From the NCBI GenBank assembly GCA_032111745.1, contig JAULUH010000008.1:1-7059 (forward strand): a stretch of 7,059 nucleotides of DNA, written 5' to 3'. Made by a program: the position numbers and the translations under genes. The notes under the pieces were generated by a model. That model saw only the letters and a list, made by a program, of their open reading frames with translations. It was not told where the DNA came from and made no database searches. The number at the start of each line of letters is the position of its first letter. Within the stretch, counting starts at the first letter, position 1. Below, piece by piece: positions 6,301-7,059 of the stretch. The stretch comes from JAULUH01 sp032111745. GTDB taxonomy: Bacteria; Chloroflexota; Anaerolineae; JAAEKA01.

Positions 6301-7059
6301 CGCTCCCTGGCCGAGGACGCCGCCTTCCTGCGCCAGGCCACCCGCCGCGGCGCCCGCCTCAAAAAGCTCCCCAACGACGGCCTCTACATCTACCTGCGCC
6401 ACGCCAACAACGCTTGGTCCTTCGCCTGCGGCCAGTACCTGGACCCCAGGGGCTGGCACCAGGTCGCCGAGCCACCCCTCCCCGCGGACGACCGTGCCTT
6501 CTACCTGGCCCGCACCGCGCGACCGCCAACAACTCCATCCGCTGAGCCAGCAGCGGACTCGGCCACCAGCCAGCCTGCCCGGCCGCCAACAACACCACCC
6601 GCCGAAGCGCCGTCCGGGCTCGCCGGCCAGCCCTTCCAGCCCCCCGTAGCGCCGGCCCCAATGACCGCGCCGGCCGAGATCGCCACCGAGCCTCCCGTCC
6701 CCGCTCCCGGTCCCCCTCTGGAACCAGCCAGGCCCACCCCTCTGGTCTCCTGCATCATGCCCACCGCCAACCGCCGCCAATTCATCCCCCAGGCCCTGCG
6801 CTACTTCCAGGACCAGGACTACGCCCGTCGCGAGCTCATCGTCGTGGACGACGGCGACGACCCCGTGGCCGATCTAATCCCCGCCGACCCCCGCATCCGC
6901 TACGTGCGCCTGCCAGCACGGTTGCCCCTGGGCGCCAAGCGCAACCAGGCCAACGAGCTGGCCGCGGGTGACGTGCTCGTCCACTGGGACGACGACGACT
7001 GGCAGGCCAGCTGGCGCCTCTCCTACCAGGTCGCCCAGCTGCTGGCCCACCAGGCCGAC
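3328..7059 (+). CDS. Modular multi-domain protein: NPCBM, GT8, methyltransferase, GT2, GT2 (3' end outside window)
   Basis: The frame runs 1244 codons from ATG 3328 to the window edge without a stop. No good ribosome site is seen; a TTG at 3316 is the only nearby alternative start. Residues 1-135 match the NPCBM/NEW2 carbohydrate-binding pattern (YLDHL, then ALSTHPPARLLYHLDGRYG, LNDD, ADGQQV, and Trp/Asp near 123-132). Residues ~165-435 are GT8-like: DADMLVLGDL at 254-263 supplies the metal-binding DxD, VNDGLFAG is at 326-333, and LHFSGVGKRK at 416-425 resembles the 'HxxGxxKPW' box. Residues ~485-665 are a class I SAM-dependent methyltransferase of the Methyltransf_24 type (LETGTARG at 508-515, LDSLHTADHVWAEF at 585-598, VPGGLILIHD at 606-615). 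A repeat-rich linker spans ~664-831. GT2 domain A covers ~832-1062 (WDDDDW at 914-919, Glu-Asp at 996-997). A Pro/Ala linker covers ~1063-1137, and GT2 domain B starts at 1138 (WDDDDW at 1220-1225). No signal peptide or membrane segment is visible, so a cytoplasmic protein building and methylating a glycan is the likeliest role. The exact product is unknown. Confidence 0.95.
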   Translation, partial: MYLDHLTPIQSHVGYGQLGLRGSLGYEGKPVLVQRRPYAHALSTHPPARLLYHLDGRYGAFRCQVALNDDVAPGVSSADFLVLADGQQVALAAHVRSGEPPRDLEARVSGAQLLELVVRTSRWDFCHAVWLDPQLEEGPPPQPATTLADCLGRADILLPARPLRAARCIATVASAGFEKLLDDMLGSLYAHGGCQDALVVVFVLGDSPASERVAAKYHATVVPCRPHARVNAMSKAILYSVAHVVDARHYLCLDADMLVLGDLQPVFAALDACPEGAILACREGNGHGLHHVGHALNTVYGGRDADLDRLLGPGQVDGEAAYPLVVNDGLFAGSRTALLALDSAIRAMPGAAAWADERRDIWWRNQFIFNLALAHLRCGVELDPAYNVQLHVQDVQLHDSGGQLAAEWRGRPVKVLHFSGVGKRKYPQWKGLYARVAQPLAAPGHGDGYAAFLAALRPWLARHGLPALAWSFYGTVDGRSARVADPATFPLFALLHYLLRANGCARVLETGTARGVSAACIASAVAHRPGAAVVTLDPATYPERAGLWASLPPPMQACLQARPTDSLAGMAAALATGERYDATLLDSLHTADHVWAEFQWATQLVVPGGLILIHDAIYPHGTVDQALRRIEAAGYNVVRLWTAETATPEDDHLGLALIENRPRAEPAAGHAGEHPARAQSPAEPPPAAAAPASPSPSPMSHTSASPAPDQLKPPLRAPEAQPPLRALRASRLRAPSCHRGPNAAAPSCHRGPNAATPAPSEPQPQDPPAKPPLRALRASRLRAPSCHRGPNAPAPSCHRGPNAPAPSCHRGPNAPAPNARAPDQATTPDASPLVSCIMPTRGRPDYVLQSLRYFQRQDYPALELIVVGDDTEDLAHLLADDPRVRYVPVPPGLSIGAKRNRACELATGAIIAQWDDDDWYHPHRLSAQVAPLLAGTADLTGLEAGVFFELDRWAFWRCTPALHRRLFVGDVHGGTLVFWRRVWADLGRYPDRSLAEDAAFLRQATRRGARLKKLPNDGLYIYLRHANNAWSFACGQYLDPRGWHQVAEPPLPADDRAFYLARTARPPTTPSAEPAADSATSQPARPPTTPPAEAPSGLAGQPFQPPVAPAPMTAPAEIATEPPVPAPGPPLEPARPTPLVSCIMPTANRRQFIPQALRYFQDQDYARRELIVVDDGDDPVADLIPADPRIRYVRLPARLPLGAKRNQANELAAGDVLVHWDDDDWQASWRLSYQVAQLLAHQAD
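5491..5556 (+). repeat. 66-base direct repeat, copy 1
   Basis: It matches 5638-5703 at 65 of 66 positions; the single difference is C at 5502 against T at 5649. The offset is 147 bases, an exact multiple of three, so both copies are read in the same frame. It ends with one copy of the 29-base unit described for 5528-5589. Confidence 0.92.
5528..5589 (+). repeat. 33-base-period tandem repeat, first block (2 copies)
   Basis: Two identical 29-base cores start at 5528 and 5561 (CCCCTTCGTG, CCATCGTGGT, CCAAACGCC in order). The period is 33 bases, or 11 codons, and it encodes APSCHRGPNAA. Each copy places a Cys-His pair in an otherwise Pro/Ala linker. Confidence 0.92.
5638..5703 (+). repeat. 66-base direct repeat, copy 2
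   Basis: This is the partner of 5491-5556 with one substitution. Near-identity, including synonymous positions, points to recent duplication or to two insertions of the same element. The spacer between the copies (5590-5637) is not repetitive. Confidence 0.92.
5675..5769 (+). repeat. 33-base-period tandem repeat, second block (3 copies)
   Basis: Three identical 29-base cores start at 5675, 5708 and 5741 with the same 33-base period. Here the joining bases are CCCC where the first block has GCCG, so the 11-residue unit is APSCHRGPNAP. The joiner difference shows that the two blocks expanded separately. A truncated trailing piece (CCAAACGCC-like) follows up to about 5785. Confidence 0.92.
5821..6513 (+). 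other. GT2 glycosyltransferase domain A
   Basis: This is the complete GT-A domain of the modular protein, residues ~832-1062. It starts PLVSCIMPT and contains GAKRN, the metal-binding WDDDDW (codons 6067-6084) and a Glu-Asp pair (6313-6318) that fits the catalytic-base region of GT2 enzymes. The nucleotide-binding strand reads IVVGDD rather than the usual VVDDG, as in domain B. The second acidic residue is kept, so activity is still likely. Confidence 0.85.
6520..6609 (+). repeat. Second interdomain linker with duplicated RPPTTP unit
   Basis: Between the two GT2 domains the linker carries RPPTTPSAEP (6520-6549) and RPPTTPPAEA (6580-6609), 20 residues apart. At the DNA level both share CCGCCAACAAC followed by CCA. 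The local use of CCA, ACA and ACT codons is unlike the surrounding domains. The rest of the linker to about 6738 is Pro/Ala-rich without further clear repeats. Confidence 0.75.
6739..7059 (+). other. GT2 glycosyltransferase domain B (cut by window end)
   Basis: The 107 visible residues align without gaps to domain A with 62 identities by hand count (about 58%). VVDDGDD, GAKRN and WDDDDW (codons 6985-7002) are present. Its first 24 coding bases from the CTG at 6742 are identical to those from 5824, which suggests a fairly recent domain duplication or gene conversion. The catalytic Glu-Asp region lies beyond the window. Confidence 0.9.

Noticed and set aside
5410..6780. Long minus-strand frame (456 codons) across the repeat linker and GT2 domain
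   Set aside because: It lies opposite a frame with clear GT2 motifs, is Gly-rich, and is kept open by the in-frame repeats.

Overview
This is a G+C-rich bacterial window (judged by eye, not computed) with a strong preference for C- or G-ending codons. All genes lie on the + strand and are packed with gaps of 14 to 23 bases. No rRNA, tRNA, CRISPR array, transposase or clear promoter or terminator is visible. The organism cannot be named from the sequence. The modular glycosyltransferase, and a linker built of 'CCTTCGTG / TTCGCGC / CATCGTGGTCC' repeats, would fit Chloroflexota (Anaerolineae-like) or another high-GC environmental lineage; this is a low-confidence guess.

Left part (2-3305): three consecutive genes of a possible effector or toxin cassette. 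(1) The C-terminal end of a zinc metallopeptidase, with HEVGH at 26-40. Its downstream E-x-F-A-E-A-F motif and a Tyr 7 residues before the third ligand match the anthrax lethal factor (ATLF) gluzincin layout. (2) A 387-residue protein with a caspase/CHAT-like His-Cys dyad (H214, C254) behind a Pro/Ala/Gln-rich N-terminus. (3) A 553-residue protein with a similar N-terminus, a helical middle and a long beta-strand-rich C-terminal half ending in FRW, like a beta-barrel, but without a signal peptide. Genes 2 and 3 share PAWSA at almost the same distance from the start (31-35 and 33-37), followed by a similar short stretch. Gene 3 then has a DPAEQQARQVATEV segment, like that found in proteins associated with extracellular contractile injection systems (eCIS, DUF4157-type). 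I infer that these may be co-loaded or co-exported cargo; no injection-system structural gene is in the window.

Right part (3328-7059): one reading frame of 1244 codons, still open at the window end. It encodes a modular sugar-modifying protein: NPCBM/NEW2-like carbohydrate-binding domain, GT8-like glycosyltransferase, Methyltransf_24-like methyltransferase, a ~168-residue repeat-rich linker, a GT2 glycosyltransferase, a ~75-residue Pro/Ala linker, and a second GT2 domain cut by the window edge. The two GT2 copies are about 58% identical by hand count over 107 ungapped residues. The long linker carries a 33-base repeat and a 66-base direct duplication that look like a dispersed intergenic-type repeat captured in frame. 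The protein probably builds and modifies a glycan. Whether it works with the three upstream genes or only lies next to them is unknown.
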